DNA of 48,103 nucleotides, from IMG/VR virus record IMGVR_UViG_3300046520_000148, positions 1-48,103 of that record; one strand, written 5' to 3'. Position 1 is the first letter of the stretch; every line of letters starts with the position of its first letter. Below, in pieces: positions 7,327-14,165 of this stretch. The translations under genes and the position numbers were made by a program. This DNA comes from a virus. Under the pieces are notes generated by a model that saw only the letters and a program-made list of their open reading frames with translations, did no database searches and had not been told where the DNA came from.

Positions 7327-7352
7327 GAAAAAGCCCGGCACTGGGCCGGGCT
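7327..7352 (-). terminator. Leftward terminator behind the repressor operon
   Basis: AGCCCGGC (7332-7339) pairs with GCCGGGCT (7345-7352) over a five-base loop; on the minus strand it is followed by TTTTT. It lies 20 bases past the stop of the last leftward gene (7372-7770). Confidence 0.75.
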
Positions 7353-7371
7353 CAACGACACTATTGATGCA

Positions 7372-7770
7372 TTAGCTCAGTGAGCGCGCCAGGCCAAACG
7401 CGATAGCTCCCACGCCGCCGGACAAAACGATTGCGGTTGCTATAAACCATTTGATCATCGAGCCTTCCACGCGCGTGATTTCAGTGCGGAAGTTAGCAAC
7501 TGCGAGGTTTGTCCCACTGGTTTCTTCGATGATGTCAGCCTTAGTGGCAAGGTTTGGAAAGACGTGCTTGTCGAAGGAACCGAGCGTAGTTTCAATGCGT
7601 GCGAGAGCCTCCCGAATTTCCGGGATAGATTTCTCAAGCGCAACTACACGAGCTTCCATTGGGTCGCCTCCGGGCGGTTCTTGACCGTTAGTATTGCCTC
7701 CAAGCCCACCTTTGTCACCCTTGAGCCCTTGAGGCAGATGACCGGCCGTAAAAATCTGATGGTCAGACAT
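7372..7770 (-). CDS. Tail-anchored coiled-coil membrane protein in the repressor operon
   Basis: 132 residues from ATG at 7768-7770 (GAGG nine bases upstream). The N-terminus is Gly/Pro-rich. A coiled coil follows (ARVVALEKSIPEIREALARIETTLG, about 39-63), then a C-terminal membrane segment (MIKWFIATAIVLSGGVGAIAFGLA, about 105-128). The layout resembles XhlA or DUF1640-type phage membrane proteins. It overlaps the upstream zinc-ribbon gene by eight bases. As the last gene of a cI-led operon it would be made in the lysogen, like lambda rexB, so an exclusion role is possible but unproven. Confidence 0.65.
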   Translation of the reverse strand: MSDHQIFTAGHLPQGLKGDKGGLGGNTNGQEPPGGDPMEARVVALEKSIPEIREALARIETTLGSFDKHVFPNLATKADIIEETSGTNLAVANFRTEITRVEGSMIKWFIATAIVLSGGVGAIAFGLARSLS

Positions 7771-8077
7771 GTTTATCGGCCTCAACATCTACAGGGTTTT
7801 TATCAAGCCATTCTCTAATGAAGCTTGCCCTGTGAGACCTCATAAACCCGCAAACATTGCATATGATTTTTAGCTCAAGCACTGGCAAATCATCAAGTGT
7901 ACGCATACCGCTATCCGAGAGAGAAAGCGGAGAGCCTTCGACTTCTATCGGTAAAGCCCAAGACACCGACTTACACATAGGGCACTCGCCGGGGCTTGAC
8001 TGGCTTTTAAAAAACCTTACCGCCTCGTCAAAATGTATATCTAACTTCGGCGTTTCGGCCTGATCACTTGGCGGCAT
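7763..8077 (-). CDS. Zinc-ribbon protein in the repressor operon
   Basis: 104 residues from ATG at 8075-8077 with AAGGA upstream. Two CxxC knuckles, CPMC (32-35) and CNVC (73-76), would bind one zinc. Between them is a beta-rich stretch, and the C-terminus is basic (RSHRASFIREWLDKN). Downstream overlap with the membrane protein gene suggests the two work together. Lysogenic expression is expected from the cI transcript. No specific family recognised. Confidence 0.65.
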   Translation of the reverse strand: MPPSDQAETPKLDIHFDEAVRFFKSQSSPGECPMCKSVSWALPIEVEGSPLSLSDSGMRTLDDLPVLELKIICNVCGFMRSHRASFIREWLDKNPVDVEADKHV

Positions 8078-8110
8078 TAATCTATCCTTGAAATCGAATA
8101 ATAAATTTTC

Positions 8111-8350
8111 TCACTCAACCTTCCCCCGCACAATCCTTCCCGCCTTCAATTCCTCAACGTAGGCCGTCAGCCGATCCTCATCAGCATGGAATACGGTGCA
8201 CATCTTCAGTAATGCCTGGGCATCTGCTTCATTGCCGGCCAGGCTGGCGCGCTCAGCTATTCGCATCAGCTCAACCGCTGACCACTTCAGGTCGGAGGCG
8301 ACACCTTGGAGGTCGCGCTTCAGGTCTTGCTCTGGTTTGTTGAGTCCCAT
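8111..8350 (-). CDS. Small helical hypothetical protein
   Basis: 79 residues. Two adjacent ATGs exist (8353 and 8350); the second is better spaced from AAGGGG. The product is helical (QDLKRDLQGVASDLKWSAVELMRIAERASLAG) and ends in a basic tail. Located between cI and the membrane/zinc-ribbon pair, it is probably expressed in the lysogen. Function unknown. Confidence 0.55.
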   Translation of the reverse strand: MGLNKPEQDLKRDLQGVASDLKWSAVELMRIAERASLAGNEADAQALLKMCTVFHADEDRLTAYVEELKAGRIVRGKVE

Positions 8351-8389
8351 CATCGCCCCTTACAAATCCCCATCACGGGAATCCGCTGT

Positions 8390-8578
8390 TCAATCTGCCA
8401 AAGCGATTCTCAGTGCTACCGCAGCTTGCAGAAGCTTGTTCACCTGGGCCGAGACTGCTGCTGCCAGCTCTTCATCCCCAGCATCTCTAAGCGTTGCTGC
8501 CAATTCGAGCAGTTTCCCCACCTCAGCCTCAATGGTGCGGACGGATTCGCCAATCTGGTATCGAATTGAGTGCGCCAT
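8390..8578 (-). CDS. Small helical hypothetical protein
   Basis: 62 residues, ATG at 8576-8578 with GGAGG nine bases upstream. It is almost entirely helical with heptad-like hydrophobic spacing (EVGKLLELAATLRDAG, then VNKLLQAAVALRIAL), so it may form a small helical bundle or oligomer. It resembles its neighbour at 8111-8350 in size and style. No family recognised. Confidence 0.55.
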   Translation of the reverse strand: MAHSIRYQIGESVRTIEAEVGKLLELAATLRDAGDEELAAAVSAQVNKLLQAAVALRIALAD

Positions 8579-8622
8579 ACCTTCAATCCTCCAGATCGGT
8601 TACAAATCTCCGCTGTGCCAAA

Positions 8623-8802
8623 TCACTCCGGCTTCGCTCGCACAGGCGAAAGCTCCTGCTTCTTGAGGAGCAAAAGCCGAGCTTCTTCGTACTCGTGTTC
8701 CGTCATCGGCATGTTGCCCTGCGGGAGGAAAGGGTGTTCCGGCTCGTGTGTGCTGCAGCCGACCAGCATGGCCAGCGCAAAAAACATCATCGTATTTGTC
8801 AT
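8623..8802 (-). CDS. 59-residue lipoprotein in the repressor operon
   Basis: ATG at 8800-8802 follows AAGGA by five bases; stop TGA at 8623-8625. The N-terminus MTNTMMFFALAMLVGCSTHE has a clear lipobox (LVGC), so Cys16 should be lipidated. The mature part is short and charged (MPMTEHEYEEARLLLLKKQ). Made in the lysogen just downstream of cI, a small lipoprotein could act in superinfection exclusion or envelope modification, as known for other phage lipoproteins. That is inference. Confidence 0.65.
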   Translation of the reverse strand: MTNTMMFFALAMLVGCSTHEPEHPFLPQGNMPMTEHEYEEARLLLLKKQELSPVRAKPE

Positions 8803-8880
8803 ACCTATCCTTGGTATCCATGGAACTCCGTGTTTTACAAATTCCCACCATGCCTACTCGAGCTTGGCTCGCGTTATGGG

Positions 8881-9705
8881 TTACACCAAGTGAGCGTTCC
8901 ACACCAGCAGCACGCGCGCCAGAATGTGCGTGTCGTCACGTCTTATCCGCTTTGGTGTATGCCGTGCGTTATCTGAAATGATCTCAAAATTATCAGCGTC
9001 AGCGACCTGCATACGCTTGATGTACAGCAGGTCATCCCACGAATACAGATAGATGCCGTCACCAATGAAGTCCCGGATGCTGATATCTACGATCAGCGGG
9101 TCTCGGTGCTTGATGGTTGGCTCCATCGACTGTCCCCAGCCAGTGACAAGCTTGAGGTAGTTGTAATCCTCGTATTCAACGCCCAGCTCGCGAAGGTGCT
9201 TTTGGCTAACGCGAATGTCCTTCAGCATCTCAGGGAAGTCCGCTGCCTTTTGTCCATCACCCATGGCCCCACGAATGTCGTAGTGCGCGATCCTGATTTC
9301 GTCGCCGACAAGGCCGGGGCGGGAGAAGTCAGCAGTGATGACGTTGTTCGAGACAACCACCACAGTATCCTGCACTGCATCCGAGATTTTCTGCCGAACA
9401 TCCACGGGTAAGTTTTTACCGTGCTTCATCAGCATTTGCCGAACGAGATCGGCAGAGGACAATGACTGCTGTTCCTGAGCAACCTTCTCTGGCTTCGAAA
9501 CTCGGTGGCCTATCAATAGATCGGATTCCTCCACGCTGAGTGCTGCTGCCATCGCGGTTATGTCGGCAAAGGTTGGCTCGCGAGTACCTGCCTCGTAATT
9601 CCCCACGCGTGACTGCGATTTCCACCCACAAGCTTCCGCCAGCTGAGCCTGGGACATTCCTGCTTTCTTTCTTGCGCGCTTGATGCGCTCAGCTAATTCG
9701 TTCAT
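8881..9705 (-). CDS. CI-like prophage repressor (XRE HTH plus S24 peptidase domain)
   Basis: 274 residues. An N-terminal helix-turn-helix (about 17-45, MSQAQLAEACGW...SRVGNYEAG) is joined by a linker to a LexA/S24 domain with nucleophile Ser193 in GWGQSMEPT and general base Lys230 in LLYIKRMQ. The family represses early promoters and self-cleaves when RecA is activated. The usual Ala-Gly cleavage pair is not obvious; the expected position reads RGAMGDG (146-152). ATG at 9703-9705 has only a weak ribosome site. It is divergent from the Cro-like gene, with operator palindromes between them. Confidence 0.93.
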   Translation of the reverse strand: MNELAERIKRARKKAGMSQAQLAEACGWKSQSRVGNYEAGTREPTFADITAMAAALSVEESDLLIGHRVSKPEKVAQEQQSLSSADLVRQMLMKHGKNLPVDVRQKISDAVQDTVVVVSNNVITADFSRPGLVGDEIRIAHYDIRGAMGDGQKAADFPEMLKDIRVSQKHLRELGVEYEDYNYLKLVTGWGQSMEPTIKHRDPLIVDISIRDFIGDGIYLYSWDDLLYIKRMQVADADNFEIISDNARHTPKRIRRDDTHILARVLLVWNAHLV

Positions 9706-9740
9706 GCGCGGGATTCAATCACGTATTGAAATACCCGGCT

Positions 9741-9777
9741 TTCACTTATTGTGTTTGCCTTTAACACGATGCGTGTT
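9741..9777. promoter_or_regulatory. OR-like operator pair between repressor and cro
   Basis: A perfect palindrome AACACGATGCGTGTT at 9763-9777 and a weaker copy TTCACTTATTGTGTT at 9741-9755, 22 bp centre to centre. The same half-site and 3-bp centre appear in the PL region, which supports a shared repressor target. The strong site fills the spacer of the rightward promoter. Confidence 0.72.
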
Positions 9778-9783
9778 TATCCT
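9755..9783 (+). promoter_or_regulatory. Rightward early promoter (PR-like)
   Basis: TTGCCT (9755-9760, four of six), a 17-base spacer and TATCCT (9778-9783, four of six) point toward the Cro-like gene, whose start is 29 bases beyond the -10. The perfect operator occupies the spacer, as at PL. Base match is moderate; position and operator overlap are the stronger support. Confidence 0.55.
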
Positions 9784-9811
9784 TCAGCCAAGTGCCATTG
9801 GAGCGAACTTC

Positions 9812-10039
9812 ATGAACCACGTCCGAAACATTCGAGAGAAGGCCGGGATTACCCAGGCAGCTCTTCGTCGGTCGCTTGGGTGGAATCAGTCGCGCCTCGC
9901 GAATTACGAGTCTGGATTGCGCTGCCCTGGACTGAGCGAGGCACGGCTGATTGTTTCCGCGCTGAACGCTCTTGGAGCCAAGTGCGGTCTCGACGAAGCC
10001 TTCCCGCCTGAAGGCGTTTCCAGCCAATCCGCCGCCTAA
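9812..10039 (+). CDS. Cro-like XRE-family regulator
   Basis: 75 residues from ATG at 9812, GGAG eight bases upstream; the longer frame crosses the operators. It is essentially a single helix-turn-helix domain (NIREKAGITQAALRRSLGWNQSRLANYESG) without a peptidase domain. Divergent from the CI-like gene across shared operators, it is the natural Cro counterpart favouring lytic development. The helix-turn-helix is similar in style to that of the repressor (both end NYE-G), consistent with recognising the same sites. Confidence 0.85.
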   Translation: MNHVRNIREKAGITQAALRRSLGWNQSRLANYESGLRCPGLSEARLIVSALNALGAKCGLDEAFPPEGVSSQSAA

Positions 10040-10067
10040 CAAATTCATCAGCCACAAGGAGCAGTAC

Positions 10068-10259
10068 ATGTACGACGAGCCGCGCCATCTAAAAGACCGG
10101 GAGATCAAGTCCCGTTATGACGACGAGACCTACGAGGCGCTCAAGGCTGTTGCGAAGCTGCATAAGCTTCAGCTCGCGGTCTTTGTGCGCATGTGCGTTG
10201 AAGAAAAACTGGAAAGCATCGTTGAGACGGATGTTAACGACAAACGCCACATGGCCTGA
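10068..10259 (+). CDS. Small ribbon-helix-helix-like protein
   Basis: 63 residues from ATG at 10068 with AAGGAG six bases upstream. The segment REIKSRYDDETYEALKAVAKLHKLQLAVFVRMCVEEKL fits a short beta strand followed by two helices, as in Arc/MetJ-type DNA-binding proteins that act as dimers. It follows cro directly, where lambda has cII, but is not CII-like. A role in early gene control is inferred from fold and place. Confidence 0.65.
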   Translation: MYDEPRHLKDREIKSRYDDETYEALKAVAKLHKLQLAVFVRMCVEEKLESIVETDVNDKRHMA

Positions 10260-10279
10260 AGTCCCTGAAGGAGGCCAAC

Positions 10280-10522
10280 GTGCCCGAAAACACGATCTGC
10301 CATGGGATCGATGGACGCCTCTACGAGAAGCTTGAGCGATTAGCAAAGGCAAAGGGTATGACGCCTAGCGAGTACGCCGCAAAGCTTGGAGCAGAGCGTT
10401 TTTTCGAGAAGACCAGGCCTAAAGGTGCCGGGAAGATCCGGAACCTGCCAACACCCCGGCGCCACCATCCGCCGGACTTAAAAGGGCCTGAAAAAGGACG
10501 AACCGATGACGGCTCTGAATAG
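10280..10522 (+). CDS. Second small ribbon-helix-helix-like protein
   Basis: 80 residues from GTG at 10280, with AAGGAGG five bases before it, a very strong ribosome site. The N-terminal half (GIDGRLYEKLERLAKAKGMTPSEYAAKL) has the strand-helix-helix pattern; the C-terminal half is basic and proline-rich (NLPTPRRHHPPDLKG) and probably disordered. It follows the related-looking gene at 10068, so they may be partner or competing regulators. Confidence 0.6.
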   Translation: MPENTICHGIDGRLYEKLERLAKAKGMTPSEYAAKLGAERFFEKTRPKGAGKIRNLPTPRRHHPPDLKGPEKGRTDDGSE

Positions 10523-10622
10523 CAAACCCCAAACAGCGGGCGAAAAAAAACCACCAGGCCCGGTGGTTTCTTCAACGGCGTACAACAAAAGCATCTGTGA
10601 GGCCGATTATGCATACCTCTAA
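10506..10622 (+). CDS. Possible 38-residue peptide spanning a hairpin
   Basis: ATG at 10506 has AAAGGA seven bases upstream and overlaps the previous gene; the stop TAA at 10620-10622 overlaps the start of the HNH gene. The peptide is polar and lysine/proline-rich with no domain. The frame reads through the hairpin at 10548-10569. The good ribosome site and double overlap favour translation; the unremarkable sequence does not. Confidence 0.35.
   Translation: MTALNSKPQTAGEKKPPGPVVSSTAYNKSICEADYAYL
10548..10569. terminator. Terminator-like hairpin before the HNH gene
   Basis: AAACCACC (10548-10555) pairs with GGTGGTTT (10562-10569) over a six-base loop. On the plus strand it is followed by only a short T-rich tail (CTTC); on the minus strand the stem is followed by more than five T bases, so it may stop leftward transcription better. 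Confidence 0.5.
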
Positions 10623-11244
10623 CACCGATGTACAGGGCCTGAAGAAGTCTGCGACACAATTCAGCCGCTCGCCAAACGTGTCGCGCATCGAAAATGAATC
10701 ACTGCTTACAGCCGATCAGGCGAATGACCTTTTCTACATTGATGGCGGACTGCTTATAAATCGTGTCATGCGCGGCCGCCGGGCTATGCCAGGAGAGCCT
10801 GCGGGCTCACTAGACGGCAACGGTTATCTCCGCATCAAGATCGATAACGTCAAGTACCGCGTTCATCGCGTTATCTGGTTGATGACCTACGGCAACTGGC
10901 CGGACGGGCAGATCGATCACGTTAACGGCGTCAGGAATGACAACCGAATCGAGAATCTGCGTGTGGTTTCGGTTCAGGACAATCAGCGCAACTCCCACCG
11001 TCGGGTAGACAACACCTCTGGCGCAACTGGCGTTTTCAAGGAGGTCGGAGGGTGGCGGGCGCGAATCAAGGTTAACGGCAAAAGGATCAACCTCGGGTTC
11101 TTCGACAGCTTCGATGCGGCCGTTGCCGCTCGCAAGCAAAGCGAATCCCAATTCGGATTCCATCCCAACCATGGCGCAACAGACGAAGTCCGCAGAAACG
11201 GACTGCGCTCTCTTGGCTCGCCTCGACTTCTGAGGTCCGCATAA
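10609..11244 (+). CDS. HNH homing-type endonuclease with AP2 DNA-binding domain
   Basis: 211 residues from ATG at 10609 (GAGG seven bases upstream). The HNH core is at about 85-122 (HRVIWLMTYGNWPDGQIDH, then VNGVRNDNRIENLRVVS), and an AP2-like domain follows at about 137-190 (SGATGVFKEVGGWRARIKV, then GKRINLGFFDSFDAAVAAR). Such free-standing enzymes cut specific DNA and spread themselves among phages; some assist packaging. It sits between the early regulators and the replication genes, a common insertion place. The gene's stop overlaps the next start (TAATG). Confidence 0.88.
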   Translation: MHTSNTDVQGLKKSATQFSRSPNVSRIENESLLTADQANDLFYIDGGLLINRVMRGRRAMPGEPAGSLDGNGYLRIKIDNVKYRVHRVIWLMTYGNWPDGQIDHVNGVRNDNRIENLRVVSVQDNQRNSHRRVDNTSGATGVFKEVGGWRARIKVNGKRINLGFFDSFDAAVAARKQSESQFGFHPNHGATDEVRRNGLRSLGSPRLLRSA

Positions 11245-12074
11245 TGGCCAGAGCACGAAACATAAAGCCCGGCCTGTTCAGCAATGAGGTTATTGCCGAG
11301 CTCCCGCCGTTCGACCGACTGCTCTTCATTGGTCTGTGGTGCCTTGCCGACCGCGAAGGGCGCCTCGAGGATCGCCCTAAGCGCATCAAGATGGAGTTGT
11401 TCCCTTGCGATACCTATGACGTGTCTGACGGGCTTAACGCCTTGAGCGATCACGGGTTCATAAGTCGCTACCAGGTACTGGGTCAATCCATCATTGAAAT
11501 TCCCACATTCCAGAAGCATCAGCGGCCGCACGGGACCGAGAAAGATAGCGCGCTGCCTGACAGAGACGGCTTTCTCTCTGTCCATGATCGGAAATCAAAC
11601 GGTGTAGTCACCGGCACGAAAAAGCTGATTAACGTTAAAACACTCCAAAATAACGTTAAGCCACTGTTAGTTAACGGAGGTTCACCGTTAGATAACGCCC
11701 TGATACCTGATTCACTGATACCTGAAGAACACAACACTCTGCGCGAGGCTCCTGAAGCTGCGTGCGACCCTAAGTCCCCGTGCGAAATGACCCTTGAGTG
11801 GAAGCCTGACGACAAGCTGCTGAAAGCTTACGCCTTGCGCATGGCTATTCCTGTCAGCGCATTTACGGACGAAGCCACCGCATCGTTCGTCTGCCACTAC
11901 TCGGCATCTGGCCGCGCTGAGACTCAAGCCGCCTGGGTGAGCCTTCTGGTGAAGTGGATCAAACGCGACAACGCAGCGGCAAGCAATGTTCGTCAGTTCC
12001 CACTGAAGCGCCAGGTCAACGGTCCTGACTTTGACGGCCGCGACTGGGCTGACAATCTGGACGGTGGCCTGTGA
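11244..12074 (+). CDS. O-like replication initiator with DnaT-type C-terminal domain
   Basis: 276 residues. The N-terminal part (LFSNEVIAELPPFDRLLFIGLWCLADREGRLEDRPKRIKMELFP) looks like the winged-helix start of phage replication proteins. The C-terminal part, about 188-250 (LEWKPDDKLLKAYALRMAIP, then FVCHYSASGRAETQAAWVSLLVKWIKRD), matches the DnaT DNA-binding domain. The linker between them (about 128-162) is encoded by a cluster of short repeats that looks like the phage origin. It is followed, with GTGA overlap, by a P-like gene, as O-P in lambda. Confidence 0.8.
   Translation: MARARNIKPGLFSNEVIAELPPFDRLLFIGLWCLADREGRLEDRPKRIKMELFPCDTYDVSDGLNALSDHGFISRYQVLGQSIIEIPTFQKHQRPHGTEKDSALPDRDGFLSVHDRKSNGVVTGTKKLINVKTLQNNVKPLLVNGGSPLDNALIPDSLIPEEHNTLREAPEAACDPKSPCEMTLEWKPDDKLLKAYALRMAIPVSAFTDEATASFVCHYSASGRAETQAAWVSLLVKWIKRDNAAASNVRQFPLKRQVNGPDFDGRDWADNLDGGL
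11629..11725. other. Candidate phage replication origin inside the O-like gene
   Basis: TAACG/CGTTA motifs recur: TTAACGTTAA at 11629-11638, TAACGTTAA at 11651-11659, TTAACG at 11671-11676 and the pair CGTTAGATAACG at 11686-11697. A direct repeat CTGATACCTGA follows at 11700-11710 and 11715-11725 (15-bp period). The stretch is AT-rich compared with its surroundings and lies in the coding region of the initiator, as in lambda. Confidence 0.65.
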
Positions 12075-12856
12075 ACAAGCCAAAGCCGCCGAGAAGCGCG
12101 GCTCAACTCATGAAGGTCGCCGGTGCTACCACTGACCTGCGCGCCGCCATAGGCAGTTACCAGCCGCCAGCCATGCCGGTGATGCCGAAGACCCTGCCGC
12201 CCGGGACAATCGATGTCGTCAACGCCTTGTTCAAGGAACTGCAGGCTATCTTCCCGGCGTGGAAACAGGCCTGGCCGACCGATGACGCGCTGGATTCGGC
12301 CAAGCGCAGCTGGATCAAGGCTTTCATCGTCGAGGGGATAGCTCAGCTGGAGCAAATCCGATTCGGCGTTGAGCGTTGCCGGTCGCTGGGTACGGACTTC
12401 ATGCCGAGCGTCGGCAAGTTCATCAAGCTGTGTCAGCCCACTCCGGAAATGTTGGGCATTCCGTCCCACGACAAGGCGTTTCGGGAAGCGCTGGAAAACT
12501 CCCATCCGAGCAGGTTTGGCGGTCGCACCTGGTCCCACCCGGCCATTCGACACGCTGCGCTGCAATGCGAGATGCACAACCTTGGTGACCTGGTGCCTGA
12601 GAAGGCGAGCGAGGTGTTCGAGCGGGCATATGAAATCACCATTCGCCGTCTGGTCGCAGGCCTGCCGCTGGAAGACGTCGCCATTGGCATCGGGCACGAC
12701 GGCCAGAAGACCGAACTGGAGCTGGCAGACGAGTACGGAGCTCAGCGCCAGGCACGATTGCTGGAGATCCAGGGTATTCCAACGTCAGGCGCCGCCGCAC
12801 GTGCACAGCTGATGGCCAAATTTGGCAAGAACCGGGGAGGGCATGCACATGGGTGA
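12071..12856 (+). CDS. P-like replication protein (helicase loader)
   Basis: 261 residues from GTG at 12071, coupled to the O-like gene as GTGA. The central part (LFKELQAIFPAWKQAWPTDDALDSAKRSWIKAFIVEGIAQLEQIRFGVERCR, then FMPSVGKFIKLCQP) fits the phage replication protein P family, which brings the host DnaB helicase to the origin. The last third is a helical region with an Ala/Gly-rich tail. It works with the adjacent initiator and origin. Confidence 0.85.
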   Translation: MNKPKPPRSAAQLMKVAGATTDLRAAIGSYQPPAMPVMPKTLPPGTIDVVNALFKELQAIFPAWKQAWPTDDALDSAKRSWIKAFIVEGIAQLEQIRFGVERCRSLGTDFMPSVGKFIKLCQPTPEMLGIPSHDKAFREALENSHPSRFGGRTWSHPAIRHAALQCEMHNLGDLVPEKASEVFERAYEITIRRLVAGLPLEDVAIGIGHDGQKTELELADEYGAQRQARLLEIQGIPTSGAAARAQLMAKFGKNRGGHAHG

Positions 12857-13346
12857 CTACACCGAACTGACGCGTCTGGTAGCGCAGGGCAGCCTGCCGC
12901 CGATAGTGGCGACCCTGATCGCCGAGAACGAGCGGCTTGCTGCAAACGTAAAACTGAACCTTTGCGACCATCCAGCAATTCACCGGGGCGACGTAGACCT
13001 GCTGATTAGCTTCATCAGCGGAACATCCCAGATCGAACTGGCCGAACTGCATCAGTGCACGCCGCCGAACATCAGCCGGAAAATCCGCCGCGTGAAAGAG
13101 CGCCTTGGCTGGAAGTCGGGTATGGGGGCAGAAGAGATTCAGGCCCGCGCCGACCAGTTGCGCGCTCTGGCATCGCAAGGTGCGGTCGTAACGGCAAACC
13201 TGGTGGAAGAACGAGACCAGCTCAAGGCCGAGAACGAGGCGCTTGAGTTGAGCCGCGCAAAGCTGGCTGGCCAACTGAGCCGCTTGCGAGCCAAGCACAA
13301 GGACTGGTCTGTGGGTGCCGACATGAGCAAGGGAGAGCAGCCATGA
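12849..13346 (+). CDS. HTH and coiled-coil hypothetical protein
   Basis: 165 residues. ATG at 12849 was chosen because GGGGAGG lies eight bases before it; the ATG at 12843 is too close. A helix-turn-helix-like segment (LISFISGTSQIELAELHQCTPPNISRKIRRVKERLG, about 55-92) is followed by a coiled coil (LVEERDQLKAENEALELSRAKLAGQLSRLRAKHK). This suggests a DNA-binding dimer. It stands between replication and nin-type genes. No specific family recognised. Confidence 0.65.
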   Translation: MGDYTELTRLVAQGSLPPIVATLIAENERLAANVKLNLCDHPAIHRGDVDLLISFISGTSQIELAELHQCTPPNISRKIRRVKERLGWKSGMGAEEIQARADQLRALASQGAVVTANLVEERDQLKAENEALELSRAKLAGQLSRLRAKHKDWSVGADMSKGEQP

Positions 13347-13543
13347 GCATCGTTCGCGAAAACCTCATGTCGCGCCGCGGTTATTCCCCGTACTGCGGAG
13401 GCGAGAAGTGCCCAACTATGCCGCGAACCAGCTGGAACGGAAAACAGTTCCGCTGCTGGCAATGCGGTTGGGAGTCAGTATTCCCTGCTGACTTCCTCGC
13501 CGAGTACCGAGCCAAATGGAACTTGTCCGAGGTTCGCCCATGA
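13343..13543 (+). CDS. Small zinc-ribbon protein
   Basis: 66 residues from an ATGA overlap with the previous gene. Cysteines 18, 23, 38 and 41 (CGGEKC and CWQC) form a probable zinc site. Small zinc-ribbon proteins of the nin region are common in lambdoid phages, usually of unknown function. It overlaps the NinB start by four bases. Confidence 0.65.
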   Translation: MSIVRENLMSRRGYSPYCGGEKCPTMPRTSWNGKQFRCWQCGWESVFPADFLAEYRAKWNLSEVRP

Positions 13544-14010
13544 CCGACAAGATCAGCGTCAACAGCCAAGCCAAGCTCTCCGAGGCCATCACCAGCCTGA
13601 CCACCATGTACCGCGACAAGAAGTTCGTCGTCGTGTCGCTGCGTCCCGGCAAGGACCGCACGCTCGACCAGAATGCCTTGTGGTTCAGCCTGTACCAGCG
13701 CATTGCCGCGATGACGCAGATCGGCGACGTGGAGGACGCCCGCCGGTACTGCAAGTTGCACTTTGGCGTTCAGATCCTGCTGAACGAGGACGACGACTTC
13801 CGTGCGGCTTGGTACCAGACCATGCGTCATCTGACCTACGCACAGAAGCTCGACATGATGGGGGGCTGCTCTCTGTTCGGTCCGGACGGATTCCCGGTAA
13901 CTCGGTTGTTCAGTCGCGTCCAGGGCATCGCTTACACCGATCGTATTGTTGCGGACTTCACGGAGCGCGGCGTGGTGTTCACGGACCTGCTGGGCGAGGC
14001 GGCTGCATGA
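13540..14010 (+). CDS. ninB: NinB / Orf-like recombination mediator
   Basis: 156 residues from ATG at 13540 (ATGA overlap, GAGG seven bases upstream). The pattern FVVVSLRPGKDRTLDQNALWFSLYQRIAAMTQIGDVEDARRYCKLHFGVQILL and the later LTYAQKLDMM are typical of the NinB family. Lambda NinB (Orf) binds single-stranded DNA and SSB and can replace host RecFOR in phage recombination. Its neighbour NinG completes the pair, and together with RecT/YqaJ they make a full phage recombination set. Confidence 0.88.
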   Translation: MTDKISVNSQAKLSEAITSLTTMYRDKKFVVVSLRPGKDRTLDQNALWFSLYQRIAAMTQIGDVEDARRYCKLHFGVQILLNEDDDFRAAWYQTMRHLTYAQKLDMMGGCSLFGPDGFPVTRLFSRVQGIAYTDRIVADFTERGVVFTDLLGEAAA

Positions 14011-14165
14011 ACGCGACCAATAGCGTTTCCATGTTGGTCATGGTCACCGCCTGGGTGTGCGGCATCGCTTTGGCGAAAGGCTTCTGGATGACTGCGGTCT
14101 GCTTCGTGCTGCCGCCGGTGGCCTGGGTTCTGCTGGCCGAGCATTTGATGGGGGTGGCTGCATGA
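14007..14165 (+). CDS. 52-residue hydrophobic membrane peptide between ninB and ninG
   Basis: ATG at 14007 and stop at 14163-14165, with ATGA overlaps on both sides. The product has two hydrophobic segments (SMLVMVTAWVCGIALAKGF and WMTAVCFVLPPVAWVLLAEHL), so it is probably a two-pass membrane peptide. It is kept in register with its neighbours, which argues for real translation. Function unknown. Confidence 0.6.
   Translation: MNATNSVSMLVMVTAWVCGIALAKGFWMTAVCFVLPPVAWVLLAEHLMGVAA

Noticed and set aside
7067-7375. Rightward frames of 91-102 codons in the non-coding stretch
   Set aside because: No ribosome sites, low-complexity arginine/glycine products, and they run through two leftward terminators.
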